Shown: positions 1 to 7,534, counted from the stretch's first letter. The stretch is 39,553 nucleotides of DNA from Candidatus Caldarchaeum subterraneum (GCA_000270325.1 BA000048.1:927471-967023); one strand, 5' to 3'. Notes: generated by a model not told the origin, from the letters alone. Translations and numbers: made by a program.

Positions 1-478
1 CGACCAATGCCCCCTGCCTAAACAGTATCTTTAGGCTGAGTCTCAGCCTGACATCTGTCGGATATATCGTGCCTATGGAGACGCCGGGGCCGTCTGGGCT
101 TATGAACTGTGACAGCGCCTCGGGGCTCGGCCTATAGACCGGCGTAAGCGGAGGTATAGGGCTTAGGAGTGGCCTGATGAGCCCCGAGTCCTCGTACCCA
201 ACCTGCCAGCAGAATGCTTTCCCAACTATTTTTTCAGGGTCCTGAACCACGTCACCGTCTCTGAGGAGCTTCTCCTCGTAGCTGGCGCTGGGCCTCCTAA
301 GAGAAGCTGTCTCCACCTGTATGAAGACCGGCTTATCCTCTGCAGGGTGCTTGATGCAGAGGTATTCCCCCCTGTAGACAGACTTGTTGGCTAGAAGGGT
401 TATCTCCACTCTCTCCGAGCCGTAGCTGCCTTCTGAGGAGAAGACGTGTCCAACAACTTCTTGAAACGCCTCTACCAT
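1..478 (-). CDS. herA: HerA-type DNA translocase, N-terminal part (cut by window edge)
   Basis: This is the N-terminal ~159 residues of a HerA/DUF87 hexameric ATPase that would pump DNA into a partner NurA nuclease during end resection. The visible part is a HAS-barrel-like beta domain followed by the segment YPTDVRLRLSLKILFRQGAL, which in this family leads directly into the Walker A loop; the loop itself lies beyond base 1. The second HerA here (24332-25933) has the equivalent stretch ITRPDVPVHLSVRGFRRHLA just before its GAGKS loop, supporting the match. The start is the ATG at 478, which overlaps the stop of the upstream nurA by 7 bases, suggesting translational coupling. The ATPase motifs are not visible, so activity cannot be judged. 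Confidence 0.8.
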   Translation of the reverse strand, partial: MVEAFQEVVGHVFSSEGSYGSERVEITLLANKSVYRGEYLCIKHPAEDKPVFIQVETASLRRPSASYEEKLLRDGDVVQDPEKIVGKAFCWQVGYEDSGLIRPLLSPIPPLTPVYRPSPEALSQFISPDGPGVSIGTIYPTDVRLRLSLKILFRQGALV

Positions 479-1419
479 ATTCTTTCACCCCATCTCGGCA
501 CCAGTGGCGCCCATAGCTTGCGCGGAGACATGACCCCGGTTATGCATGACCTGTAAAGCTCTGTCACCAGCCTCCTGCTGACCTTGACCTCTTCATCGGC
601 CTTCATGAGTATCGCCGGGGGCCCATGCACAGGGTCTGAGCTGTATGCAAAGTATTCTAGAGTCTCGAGGGCTTGCCGGTCGTCGACAAACGGTGGGAAA
701 TCTATCCTGAACACTCCTGCCTCAGGCTCGTTAAGCAGCTTGATGTACGTGTACCTCACATCTGTTTTCTCGGTGGGCGGGGCCGTGGGCGGCCATGGAG
801 CAGCCTCCATTTTCTCGAGAACGGCTGATAGCAGGGCCCTGTCCGTGAACCCGAGCTCCGAGAGGTATCTGCTCTGAGGCCTCTTCACGAAACCCGCCGC
901 CAATATGCCGCGCTCTCTACACAGCTCTATGAGTGTCCTTAGCTGGTAAACGTATTCGCCCACGTACTTCGGCCTAGGTATTAGAGGACCGTCGACGATA
1001 AGCAGCTCCAAGTCATTATCCCTCACCACTTTCTGCGCCAGCATAAGCAGCATGGTCTCCCTCTCCACGTCAACCCTGTCGCCGAACTCTCCATCGGCTT
1101 CACCATACTCCTGCACTAGGAGCTTGGGCTGGAGGAGCTGTCGCCTATATTCAGCCCCGTCCTGGATTACAGCCAGCGCTGTGGCGAAGCCTATGTCAAT
1201 GTCTGCGAACGATAGGATGCCGCTTCCCCCGTCGACCGCCGCCACTCTCCATGTTTTCCTCGACGGAGAAACCTTGGCTCTGGGAGGAGGGGTGAACATG
1301 CTGGCCGCGCTTGCAAATCTTTCCGCCTCCACATCCATGAAGTGTTTAAGCCCGTCCTCAAGCCTCTTTACCAGCTCGGTGTAGGTTCTTACCTCCTCCT
1401 CTTCCTGTATCAAGCCCAT
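472..1419 (-). CDS. nurA: NurA domain nuclease (first copy)
   Basis: 315-residue NurA-family nuclease, the RNase H-like 5'-3' nuclease that works with HerA in archaeal double-strand-break end resection. Visible motifs: VAAVDGGSG (first acidic metal ligand, near residue 60), LLIVDGPL (second acidic strand, near residue 140) and the C-terminal ILMKADEEVKVSRR, equivalent to WLVQADKEVKLSR in the second NurA of this window. The ATG at 1419 is preceded by 39 bases separating it from the J-domain gene, so it is probably co-transcribed with the 4677-1459 cluster. It overlaps the downstream herA start. Family assignment is firm; whether it acts in repair or in a defence role is open. Confidence 0.85.
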   Translation of the reverse strand: MGLIQEEEEVRTYTELVKRLEDGLKHFMDVEAERFASAASMFTPPPRAKVSPSRKTWRVAAVDGGSGILSFADIDIGFATALAVIQDGAEYRRQLLQPKLLVQEYGEADGEFGDRVDVERETMLLMLAQKVVRDNDLELLIVDGPLIPRPKYVGEYVYQLRTLIELCRERGILAAGFVKRPQSRYLSELGFTDRALLSAVLEKMEAAPWPPTAPPTEKTDVRYTYIKLLNEPEAGVFRIDFPPFVDDRQALETLEYFAYSSDPVHGPPAILMKADEEVKVSRRLVTELYRSCITGVMSPRKLWAPLVPRWGERIW

Positions 1420-1458
1420 CCAGCAACATACGGCTCGCGGGCTTTAAACCCTCGAGGC

Positions 1459-2985
1459 CTAGAAAACCTTCTTAACAACTACCTCCCACTCACAGTTACA
1501 GTTGATTTGCAGGAGGTAGTTTCCGGGCTTTACGCCTACGATATGGTTGTCAAAAGAGCCCTCCCTGCCTCTTACTTCCCTCGACCATTTGACGAAGATG
1601 TCCCCAAATTGTATCAATTGTATCTGGAACCTGAGCTCTGAAACAGGGCCCGCCGCTTTCACGGTGAAGGTTATCTGCAGGTCTGTGGTGTTGGCTACGG
1701 TGAAGGGTTTTGTTCTCTTATTTCCTATGTCGTGTTCGGTCAGCAATATTTCAGGTGTCTCGGCTGGGTAGACCGTCTGCGTGATGATTACGGTGGTTGT
1801 GGCCCTGAAGGTTGTGTATGTGGTTACAGAGGTAAAGGTTCTAACCGTTGTTGATGTTTTCAGAGATGTTGTGGTCACGGCCTCGGTTATGGTTGTGTGC
1901 TTGGTCGTGGTGAAGGTGACTGGCGGATGGCCGAGGAAGACGCCTAGCGCTAAGCCTATCAACAGCCCTACCGCTACGGCGGCCGCAGCCTTAGCCAAGA
2001 GCCCCCCTCCGAATATCATGTATGTGAAGTAGAGGTTGATTGCAAGTGATAGGATGATGTAGCTCATGAAACTTGCTTTGCGTATCTTGTGTCTAAACGC
2101 TATCGCTCCCATCATTATTCCCAGCCCGGCTCCCAGCAGGGCGAACCTCTTCAGCACGGTCTCGCGAATCCTCCACTGGCGCGCTTGGGCCTGCTTCTTG
2201 TCCCATGCCATGGCCAGAAAAGCCGCTATGTTTAGGGCTGATAAGGCCACGGCTGCGACCTCGATGTTGTTTGATAAGCTGGTGACCAGCAAATCGTGTA
2301 TGAACCTGAAAGGTGCCGTCGCTGTTGTGAGCAGCACATGCTCAGTGGACGGGTTAAGGCCTGCCGTCCGCATCTGCAAAGCAATGATGCCGCCGCCAAC
2401 AAGCATGTAGAGCAGGATGAATGGCGAGCCTATGTAGAACGCGTAGCCGACTCCGGCTGGGCCGATGTAGGAGCTCGCCAACATAAGCAGGGCGATTGCC
2501 GTTATATAGGGTGCAACATACGTGCCTATGAATCCATCCCACCAAACAGCATCTGATGCAGGAGACCTAATCAGACCTGCTATAGCAAAGAGGATGACGA
2601 AGAAGGTGAAGGATGTTGTGACGTAGGTATACATGTTTGCGACATCTTTTCCCTCAAACTTCACATGCTCCTGTTGCTGCCAGAAAACTGTCGGAGCTTC
2701 TGGTTGGCTGGGGCGCGTATGAGCGGTTGCTGCAGCCGCTCTCGTTGTCTGCGCCTCCATGGTTTGCAGGCGCTGGTCGTATAGCCTCCGTTTGGCTGGG
2801 TCGCCGAGAACTCTGTAGGCTTCGTTGACAATCTTCATTATCTCCTCGGCGTGAGGATGGGGGCTGATGTCTGGATGGTATTTCTTAACGAGGTTTCTGT
2901 AAGCCCTCTTTATCTCCTCTTGAGACGCATGTCTCCCAACGCCGAGAATGGAGTAGTAGTCAGGTATTTGATGTCTCCCGCTCAT
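1459..2985 (-). CDS. Membrane J-domain protein with DUF1294-like region and Thr-rich stalk
   Basis: About 508 residues with an unusual layout. Residues ~8-70 are a J-domain (DYYSILGV start, KKYHPD with the HPD tripeptide, ending RRLYDQ), which would stimulate a DnaK/Hsp70 ATPase in the cytoplasm. Several hydrophobic helices follow. Inside them is a DUF1294-like stretch, recognised from [23 protein letters not shown] and AFRHKIRK. After the last helix comes a ~50-residue Thr/Val-rich low-complexity stalk (TTT repeats) and a ~90-residue beta-rich C-terminal domain, probably outside the cell. I prefer the ATG at 2985 because GGTGG lies 6 bases upstream; a GTG at 2994 is in frame. It overlaps the end of the DUF4325 gene. 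No specific function is known to me for this architecture. Confidence 0.8.
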   Translation of the reverse strand: MSGRHQIPDYYSILGVGRHASQEEIKRAYRNLVKKYHPDISPHPHAEEIMKIVNEAYRVLGDPAKRRLYDQRLQTMEAQTTRAAAATAHTRPSQPEAPTVFWQQQEHVKFEGKDVANMYTYVTTSFTFFVILFAIAGLIRSPASDAVWWDGFIGTYVAPYITAIALLMLASSYIGPAGVGYAFYIGSPFILLYMLVGGGIIALQMRTAGLNPSTEHVLLTTATAPFRFIHDLLVTSLSNNIEVAAVALSALNIAAFLAMAWDKKQAQARQWRIRETVLKRFALLGAGLGIMMGAIAFRHKIRKASFMSYIILSLAINLYFTYMIFGGGLLAKAAAAVAVGLLIGLALGVFLGHPPVTFTTTKHTTITEAVTTTSLKTSTTVRTFTSVTTYTTFRATTTVIITQTVYPAETPEILLTEHDIGNKRTKPFTVANTTDLQITFTVKAAGPVSELRFQIQLIQFGDIFVKWSREVRGREGSFDNHIVGVKPGNYLLQINCNCEWEVVVKKVF

Positions 2986-3343
2986 CTGGGCCACCTTCCG
3001 AGCCTTCAGGCTGGCTTGGAGATGCCCTGCCTTCTTGAGCGATGGATAGCTGTATAGGCTTGTTAGCTGGTGGAAGAACGTGTTTGGCTGGTTTACGCCT
3101 ATTCGACACTATTTTGAGCATGCGTCGCACCGCTTCCGGCATGTTTTGCTCTATTACCTTTTTTCTGGAGGCTCTTTTCCTCAGAATGTATTGGTGGGCA
3201 AAAGCGCCGGTAATGCTCCTAACCCCCTCGAAGTCTATGACAACTTTCTTATCTTGAGCTTTTTCTATCATGTCGAATAGCGTGTTTGCTGTGTCTCGTA
3301 GAAGCATGTTCTCGGCGAAAACTTCTGCAAGCTTCAGCCTCAT
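2960..3343 (-). CDS. STAS-like DUF4325 domain protein
   Basis: 127-residue protein whose core (residues ~25-75) matches the STAS-like DUF4325 family: [20 protein letters not shown] is the typical beta-alpha segment, followed by [13 protein letters not shown]. Such proteins are thought to bind partners through a STAS fold, often beside ATPase or regulatory domains; no catalytic residues are expected. The C-terminal ~40 residues are Pro/Ser/Glu-rich and probably disordered. The chosen ATG at 3343 has AGGTGAT just upstream; a longer frame to 3418 would overlap the previous gene and adds a sequence without domain character. The 3' end overlaps the J-domain gene. Confidence 0.7.
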   Translation of the reverse strand: MRLKLAEVFAENMLLRDTANTLFDMIEKAQDKKVVIDFEGVRSITGAFAHQYILRKRASRKKVIEQNMPEAVRRMLKIVSNRRKPAKHVLPPANKPIQLSIAQEGRASPSQPEGSEGGPDERETSNT

Positions 3344-3383
3344 GCCATCACCTATGCCCTGCGAATGGTTTTTGTGCTGGGCA

Positions 3384-3659
3384 TCAAACAGCGGCCTCCC
3401 ACGGCTCATGGGAAACACTGTCTAAAACGGGCTGAAAAAGGATACGTTGCCTTTTCTTTGGAATTCGTCTTCTGGTGCTGCTGCTCTTCGAGTAAACCAT
3501 TGTCTTCCCCTTTTTTGTCAGGTACTTTCGCCAGAGAGCCCTCCGAATGCTCATCATCATCTCTAGAAACTGGCTGTAATCCTCTACCTCGAAGGTCTTG
3601 TTGTACACTTTCTTGTATTTGTTGCCGGCTCTCTCAAGCACCCTTACGTAGAGCTTCAC
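3384..3659 (-). CDS. Small basic protein of unknown function
   Basis: 91 residues from the GTG at 3659 (MKLYVRVLERAGNK...), rich in Lys/Arg, with a beta-hairpin-like start, a helical middle (YSQFLEMMMSIRRALWRKYL) and a strongly basic tail (STRRRIPKKRQR). I do not recognise the family. I chose this start because the TGA of the 20-codon micro-ORF upstream overlaps it as GTGA, a common coupling arrangement. An in-frame GTG at 3689 would add 10 residues lying over the micro-ORF in another frame. It sits in the middle of the cluster and may bind nucleic acid (inference from charge only). Confidence 0.55.
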   Translation of the reverse strand: MKLYVRVLERAGNKYKKVYNKTFEVEDYSQFLEMMMSIRRALWRKYLTKKGKTMVYSKSSSTRRRIPKKRQRILFQPVLDSVSHEPWEAAV

Positions 3660-3718
3660 TCCTCGCCCACGCTCTGAGGAGCACCGCACCTAGGACACTG
3701 GTAACCAACAGCATCCAT
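3656..3718 (-). CDS. 20-residue CxxC micro-ORF
   Basis: ATG-initiated 20-codon frame that reads MDAVGYQCPRCGAPQSVGEE. It has one zinc-knuckle half (CPRCGAP) much like the N-terminus of the zinc-ribbon gene at 4201-4677 (CPNCGAP). Its ATG overlaps the stop of the upstream membrane protein gene (TGATG) and its TGA overlaps the GTG of the next gene (GTGA), so translation could pass through all three. Alternatives: a C-terminal knuckle of the upstream 157-residue protein reached by frameshift, or chance. Only one CxxC pair is present, so zinc binding would need a dimer or a partner. Confidence 0.4.
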   Translation of the reverse strand: MDAVGYQCPRCGAPQSVGEE

Positions 3719-4191
3719 CACAGACCACCCAAAACACGTATATCGGCTTCCCCAGCAGACTTCACCACTCTCTGCTCCTGCGTAGCGGTGTAAGCCCCAT
3801 ACACCCCAGCCGCTATGGCGAGTAGTGGAGGACCAGCCGTAGCCGCGAGCCGTGCCTCAACAGGCAGCTCCTCAATAAATGCCGCCTGCTGCAGAACTAT
3901 AGCCGCCAGCGAAAGCGCTAGCACTGCGGCGACAGAGGCTATGGCACGGGCGACTCTGCCCCGTCTTGTGATAGGTAGCTCTGCGGCGATCGGCTTCGCA
4001 CCTCCTTTAGCGCCATCCATGCAGACCCTGTATGATTTGCCTCCTGACTCGTACCGTGCCACGTCCACTGGGTAGAGGATGAGTCTTGCAGACCTTGCGA
4101 CGGCGTCTGTGTAGCAGTCGAAAACCTTCGTCGCCATTTCCTCAACCCTTAGTCTATGCTCCTCGGTCACACGTGTTTTGGCGGCCTCCAT
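3718..4191 (-). CDS. Two-helix membrane protein of unknown function
   Basis: 157 residues. Residues 1-~75 are soluble and mixed-charge (start MEAAKTRVTEEHRLRVEEMA). Two Ala/Leu-rich hydrophobic segments follow (AIASVAAVLALSLAAIVLQQ and ATAGPPLLAIAAGVYGAYTA) with a short polar loop between them, then a ~20-residue tail. This predicts a membrane hairpin with both ends on the same side. No family recognised. It lies 9 bases after the zinc-ribbon gene and its stop overlaps the micro-ORF start, so it is almost certainly in the same transcript. Confidence 0.65.
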   Translation of the reverse strand: MEAAKTRVTEEHRLRVEEMATKVFDCYTDAVARSARLILYPVDVARYESGGKSYRVCMDGAKGGAKPIAAELPITRRGRVARAIASVAAVLALSLAAIVLQQAAFIEELPVEARLAATAGPPLLAIAAGVYGAYTATQEQRVVKSAGEADIRVLGGL

Positions 4192-4200
4192 GGACTCCCA

Positions 4201-4677
4201 TTACTCTAGCTCCGAACCTATTGCGCTCCAGCCCATAACCTTCTCGGCGTCAAATGGTTTAGCGGCTTCGAGTCTCGAGAGGAGGATGTATTTGACCTGG
4301 CCCAGCCCAAAGAGGCCCTCGAACCTTTTTCCATAAACCGCTACAGCCAGTCTCTCACGTATCGTGCCCCTAACCGGTCTATATTCGCTGTATGAGGACT
4401 TGTCCCTGTACCGTCTCTCCTCCACCTCTATCACCCAGCGGGGTACCATAAGATACTTCACATCCCTCAACACACCTCCCTTAGCCCGCTCCCGTACAAA
4501 CATTTCCAAAACATTGTTGACAACACCCTTATCCTCGCACTCCACAATAGACAGTGTATATGTGTTTCCAGTGAGTGAAACAGCTGTGCCGCAGTATCCG
4601 CATATCAGCACAACTGTGTCAGGCGAGAGCTCAACAGGCGCCCCGCAGTTAGGGCACCAGCTACCCTCCTGAGACAA
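4201..4677 (-). CDS. Zinc-ribbon protein of unknown function
   Basis: 158 residues. The first 30 hold a complete zinc ribbon with two knuckles, CPNCGAP and CGYCGTA, separated by about 16 residues. The rest (EDKGVVNNVLEMFVRER, MVPRWVIEVEERRYRDK) is an uncharacterised alpha/beta region. The start is the TTG at 4677, supported by a TATA-like GTTTAAAAAC about 24 bases upstream, which would place the transcript start at or beside the codon. It appears to be the first gene of the minus-strand cluster that ends in nurA-herA. The zinc ribbon suggests contact with nucleic acid or protein; that is inference. Confidence 0.7.
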   Translation of the reverse strand: MSQEGSWCPNCGAPVELSPDTVVLICGYCGTAVSLTGNTYTLSIVECEDKGVVNNVLEMFVRERAKGGVLRDVKYLMVPRWVIEVEERRYRDKSSYSEYRPVRGTIRERLAVAVYGKRFEGLFGLGQVKYILLSRLEAAKPFDAEKVMGWSAIGSELE

Positions 4678-4695
4678 AACAAATCCACCTCAGAC

Positions 4696-4705
4696 TGTTT
4701 TTAAA
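4696..4705 (-). promoter_or_regulatory. TATA box for the 4677-to-1 gene cluster
   Basis: Read on the minus strand the sequence is GTTTAAAAAC, a good archaeal TATA element. Its centre is ~24 bases upstream of the TTG start at 4677, the normal archaeal TATA-to-start distance for a leaderless or near-leaderless transcript. No other convincing TATA element is seen between here and the nurA start. Confidence 0.45.
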
Positions 4706-4837
4706 CGACATTGTCTTAAATGTTGTGTCCGCCTACAATACTCGACAGAGTACACCTCGAGACAGAAAATTCCCTCCCTTCGCTGACTCGAACCCCAGTT
4801 GCATATTTCTTACACCATGAGGATTTTATCACCGCCT

Positions 4838-4990
4838 GTGGACAGGTTAGGGACTTGTTGATTGATGCTGAAAATTTCCTAGGGACTGCTGCGGATCTTA
4901 TGGAGAAGGGGAGGTGGAGTAAGGTCTGCCTCAACGCGCAGCAGGCGGCGGAATATACTGTTGAAAACGAAAAACGCGATTAGAAAGCTT
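4838..4990 (+). pseudogene. Decayed HEPN-domain gene
   Basis: From GTG 4838 the DNA follows the intact HEPN gene at 8518 closely for ~120 bases: both start GTGGACAGGT, and both encode RDLLIDAE(N/D)FLGTA, DLMEKGRWSKVC and NAQQAAE. The copy has lost one base right after the start (TTAGGG against TCTAGGG), so the GTG no longer reads the HEPN frame. A second shift follows the QQAAE motif, beyond which only fragments such as AIRKLGRRPRRQSL resemble the HEPN catalytic region. No MNT partner follows. It is probably a dead paralogue of the 8518 toxin. The 3' limit is uncertain; bases 4991-5130 hold nothing I can identify. Confidence 0.65.
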
Positions 4991-5135
4991 GGAAGGCGGC
5001 CAAGACGCCAAAGCTTACGCATACATATATCCAGAGAGTCATTAAGGAGGTTTAGGTCTACCACCTCAAAAAGCTCCCACTCTTTCTCACCCCTCGCATA
5101 TAGCAGAATCCCCTGCTTTATGACCTGATATGAGA

Positions 5136-5149
5136 GTGAAAAAGTTCAC
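5136..5149. promoter_or_regulatory. Palindrome upstream of the 5208 gene
   Basis: GTGAA-AAAG-TTCAC is a 5-bp perfect inverted repeat with a 4-base spacer, about 22 bases upstream of the TATA box of the 5208 gene. Its position suits an operator or an upstream activator site. The first 11 bases recur exactly in the csa3/csa5 divergent promoter at 35108. Regulator unknown. Confidence 0.35.
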
Positions 5150-5170
5150 AGGCTTTAGGCTGGAGAGGAC

Positions 5171-5179
5171 AAATATATA
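5171..5179 (+). promoter_or_regulatory. TATA box of the 5208 gene
   Basis: AAATATATA lies ~33 bases upstream of the TTG start at 5208. With the usual ~26-base spacing transcription would begin near 5200, giving a leader of only a few bases, consistent with leaderless initiation at the TTG. Confidence 0.45.
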
Positions 5180-5207
5180 GCCATTAATATCCTAGTGCAC
5201 TGTTGGC

Positions 5208-5624
5208 TTGCGGATAATCCCAGTGATAGAGGTAAGGGTGAATAACGTTGCTCTAGGCCACGCCGTCGCCGATGACTTCAACAAGTATGGAAACTGCGAC
5301 GGGCATAACATCGTCGGTTTGGTGGCTGAAGCTCATCTCGTGAAGAGGCTGAGAAGCATGGGCTACGAAGTAATGCTGGTGTTAAGCCACAATCTTGAGA
5401 TAAGGAGCATTAAGAGGCAGGGGTTCTCCTACGATTGTGTTGGCGAATATGGTAAAGTCTTGGAGAAGATGCCTGCTGAGTTAAAGGCAGTTGTAGAGGA
5501 GATGTGCGAGAAAGGGGTTGATATCGAGATAGAGGATGACGGCGACGTGCCTATCTACCTAGAGGGGAGAATGCTGTTTAAAACCAGCTTCAAAAGGACA
5601 CTTCTAAAGCTTATCGCTGATTAA
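5208..5624 (+). CDS. Hypothetical protein, 138 residues
   Basis: No family recognised. The frame starts at TTG 5208 (MRIIPVIEVRVNN) close behind a TATA box. Features: a GHNIVGLVAEAHLVKRLRSMGYEV segment that alternates helix and strand, two cysteines (GNCDGH and YDCVG), and an acidic patch IEIEDDGD near residue 108 that might bind metal. No membrane or signal segments. It lies alone between two decayed genes. The palindrome at 5136-5149 may control it. Confidence 0.55.
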   Translation: MRIIPVIEVRVNNVALGHAVADDFNKYGNCDGHNIVGLVAEAHLVKRLRSMGYEVMLVLSHNLEIRSIKRQGFSYDCVGEYGKVLEKMPAELKAVVEEMCEKGVDIEIEDDGDVPIYLEGRMLFKTSFKRTLLKLIAD

Positions 5625-5699
5625 GGGGACAAATATCTCTCACGTCTAATAATCTTTAATTCGGAATTAGAGCCTCTCCTCGCGGCCCTCAGCTACGAA

Positions 5700-5940
5700 T
5701 TGGTCCTCATGGTAGAGTATGGATGCGGGGTCCCCATTCGGGGCCTACCTTCTAGTAGTGTTGAAACTCTTCTTGATGGTATAGAAAAGATACTTGCGTC
5801 GAAAGGCCTTAGGCTTGAGGGGGTTTTTTGATGGTCTGAAAATCTCTAACGAAAGCGAGCTAATCAAAGAGATACATGGATTATGGAGGACTCGGGAGGG
5901 CAAAGCCCCTCCTAGGCAGAACAGCGCCAACGCATTCTAA
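5700..5940 (+). pseudogene. Small gene broken by a frameshift in a T6 run
   Basis: Two adjacent plus frames read as one helical protein: SVETLLDGIEKILASKG and LRLEGVF, then after a one-base shift DGLKISNESELIKEIHGLW to the stop at 5938-5940. The first frame stops at TGA 5829, immediately after the run TTTTTT (5824-5829); removing one T joins the frames into 79 codons. The gene ends convergently on the stop of the 5937-6734 gene, as real neighbours do. The start (TTG 5700 or ATG 5709) and the family are unknown. It may be a C-terminal remnant or a sequencing slip in an intact small gene. Confidence 0.35.
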
Positions 5941-6734
5941 CTTATGAAATCATTGATGAAAGCCGAAACGGTCTTAGGGTCCTCTAAGGCAGGAAAATGT
6001 GTGTTCGCGTCTAGTCTATAAACACTGAACCACTGGTGGTTTTTGGCGAATTCATTCTGAGCTCTCAGATAAGCCTCGTCCTTTGGCAAGGAGAATAGAT
6101 GTAGAACATGGGGAGGAGGCTCAAGCTCACTCAACGCTTTCAAAGGACTTCCGAAACGTTCATAGCTTGCGCTTATTTCACGCCCCGCACGCGCCCACAT
6201 CTCAAAGCCGTGAGACCCCATTTCACGTCGTACATGCTGAAGAATTCTATCGTCAACAACTCCTGAGAGCCACATCGAGAAAAGACTCTCTCGTACCTGC
6301 TCCCAATGCTCGCGGGACTGCAGTCCTCTTAAGGCTTCAAGGAAAGGTTGTGGTGGTTCAAGAACCAGCCAATCCAGCAGCACAAGTTTCTGATTTTTTT
6401 CAAGAAGTTGACGCCTCAGCTCTATGGCAACCCACCCTGCGTGAGCGGTCGATACCGTGACTATTCTCCGCGCTCCACTCCTCTCGATAACGGATATCGC
6501 CGCCGCCACAAGTTCCTTCTCACCAAAATCCGCCGCCGGCGTGTCTGACTCTCCATGCCCAGGCCAGTCAATGACGAGGCAGCGCGAACGTGATGAGCAG
6601 AACGGCACTAGGTCACGATACTGTGTGCGATTATCACACCAGCCGGGCATGAATAGAAGCACCGGTTCTCCCCGTCCGTGGTCTTCGTAAGCTATCTTCA
6701 AACCACTTGATAATGCATATAGAAGCCTGCCCAT
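5937..6734 (-). CDS. Hod-like alpha/beta-hydrolase fold protein (cofactorless dioxygenase relatives)
   Basis: 265 residues from ATG 6734 (AGGTC just upstream); longer in-frame starts (6773, 6938) exist but 6938 would run into the divergent vapB gene. The sequence follows, from my memory of the Arthrobacter enzyme, 1H-3-hydroxy-4-oxoquinaldine 2,4-dioxygenase (Hod): PGWC oxyanion region, WPGHGES, LDWL (acid of the dyad), the REHW and WLSGV region, GSPLKAL, and THFPAL with the catalytic His. At the nucleophile elbow it reads VSTAHAGW where Hod has VSHSHGGW, so the serine is alanine. Hod is a cofactor-free dioxygenase whose main base is the His-Asp dyad, so some activity without the serine is conceivable. 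An ordinary esterase is unlikely. Confidence 0.7.
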   Translation of the reverse strand: MGRLLYALSSGLKIAYEDHGRGEPVLLFMPGWCDNRTQYRDLVPFCSSRSRCLVIDWPGHGESDTPAADFGEKELVAAAISVIERSGARRIVTVSTAHAGWVAIELRRQLLEKNQKLVLLDWLVLEPPQPFLEALRGLQSREHWEQVRESLFSMWLSGVVDDRILQHVRREMGSHGFEMWARAGREISASYERFGSPLKALSELEPPPHVLHLFSLPKDEAYLRAQNEFAKNHQWFSVYRLDANTHFPALEDPKTVSAFINDFIS

Positions 6735-6875
6735 TCTGACCTGAAGCGGATAGCCCCAATAAATGGCTTGCATATCTACAGCGTGGTCATTGTTTAAGCG
6801 TTGTTTGTTATGTCCATGGACTGGCTGTCTTGGTGGTTTGTAATATTTATTAGACCGTAGTGTATTACAAGGAAC

Positions 6876-7151
6876 GTGAGCGTAATAAGCTTCCGAGTTG
6901 ATAAGAGACTTAAAGCTAGGATAGATAGGCTTCGCCACATAAACTGGAGTGAGCTCCTTAGGAGATATGTTGAAACTATTGTGGAGCAGGAGGAGCGAAG
7001 AATGAGATCTACTAAAGATCCTACAGCCATTAGGCGTGCGATCGAGGAGATGGATAGGCTGGCTAAGTTATCTGAGGGGTCTGACTGGATAGCTGAGGAG
7101 GAGGTGGTCAGATGGAGGAGGAGAAGATTCTCGTACTTGATGCAAGTGTAG
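6876..7151 (+). CDS. vapB: VapB-type ribbon-helix-helix antitoxin
   Basis: 91 residues from GTG 6876. The N-terminus MSVISFRVDKRLKARIDRL is a ribbon-helix-helix DNA-binding strand and helix, followed by INWSELLRRYVETIV and a charged toxin-wrapping tail. It overlaps the downstream PIN toxin gene by 40 bases, the usual VapBC arrangement. It would neutralise the toxin and repress the pair. A TATA-like TAATATTTATTA lies at 6841-6852, about 24-35 bases upstream of the start, consistent with a leaderless message. Confidence 0.8.
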   Translation: MSVISFRVDKRLKARIDRLRHINWSELLRRYVETIVEQEERRMRSTKDPTAIRRAIEEMDRLAKLSEGSDWIAEEEVVRWRRRRFSYLMQV

Positions 7152-7534
7152 CGGTGAAATGGTTCAACGTCGAGTCACTACGGAAGGAGGCATTAACAAT
7201 AAGGAGCAAATATGCCAACGGTGAGATAGATTTGATAGCGCCGGATCTTCTACACTACGAGGTGGCTAATGCTTTAAGGTATAATCCAAGATTTGGGATT
7301 GAGGATGTTAAGACAGCTCTCAAGGCTCTACAAGACATGAGCATAACCACCTATGAGTTTAAAGGAGAATTGCTGGAAAGAGCGGTGGAATTGGCATATA
7401 AGTTCGGCATCCCGCTATATGATGCGGTTTATGTTTCCCTAGCTTTGTTACAGAATGCAACCCTCTATACAGCCGACAAAGAGGTTGTAGCCAAAGTCCC
7501 ATTAACAAATGTAAAACATCTCTCCGAAGTGTAG
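7112..7534 (+). CDS. vapC: VapC-type PIN-domain ribonuclease toxin
   Basis: 140-residue PIN-domain protein with all four acidic positions visible: VLDASVAVKWF (first Asp), HYEVANAL (Glu), LYDAVYVSLA (Asp) and YTADKEV (last Asp). The length and the order of motifs are normal for VapC, a Mg-dependent endoribonuclease. The start ATG 7112 lies inside the end of vapB. Nothing suggests inactivation. Confidence 0.85.
   Translation: MEEEKILVLDASVAVKWFNVESLRKEALTIRSKYANGEIDLIAPDLLHYEVANALRYNPRFGIEDVKTALKALQDMSITTYEFKGELLERAVELAYKFGIPLYDAVYVSLALLQNATLYTADKEVVAKVPLTNVKHLSEV

Noticed and set aside
3365-3793. 142-codon plus-strand frame opposite the small cluster genes
   Set aside because: It is antisense to better-supported genes with coupled starts and stops, and is Ser/Cys/Pro-rich, as shadow frames often are.
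4770-4830. T-loop-like sequence (GGGGTTCGAGTC on the minus strand) suggesting a tRNA or tRNA remnant
   Set aside because: The flanking T-stem does not pair (TGGGG against CAGCG), and no acceptor or anticodon arm can be folded around it.
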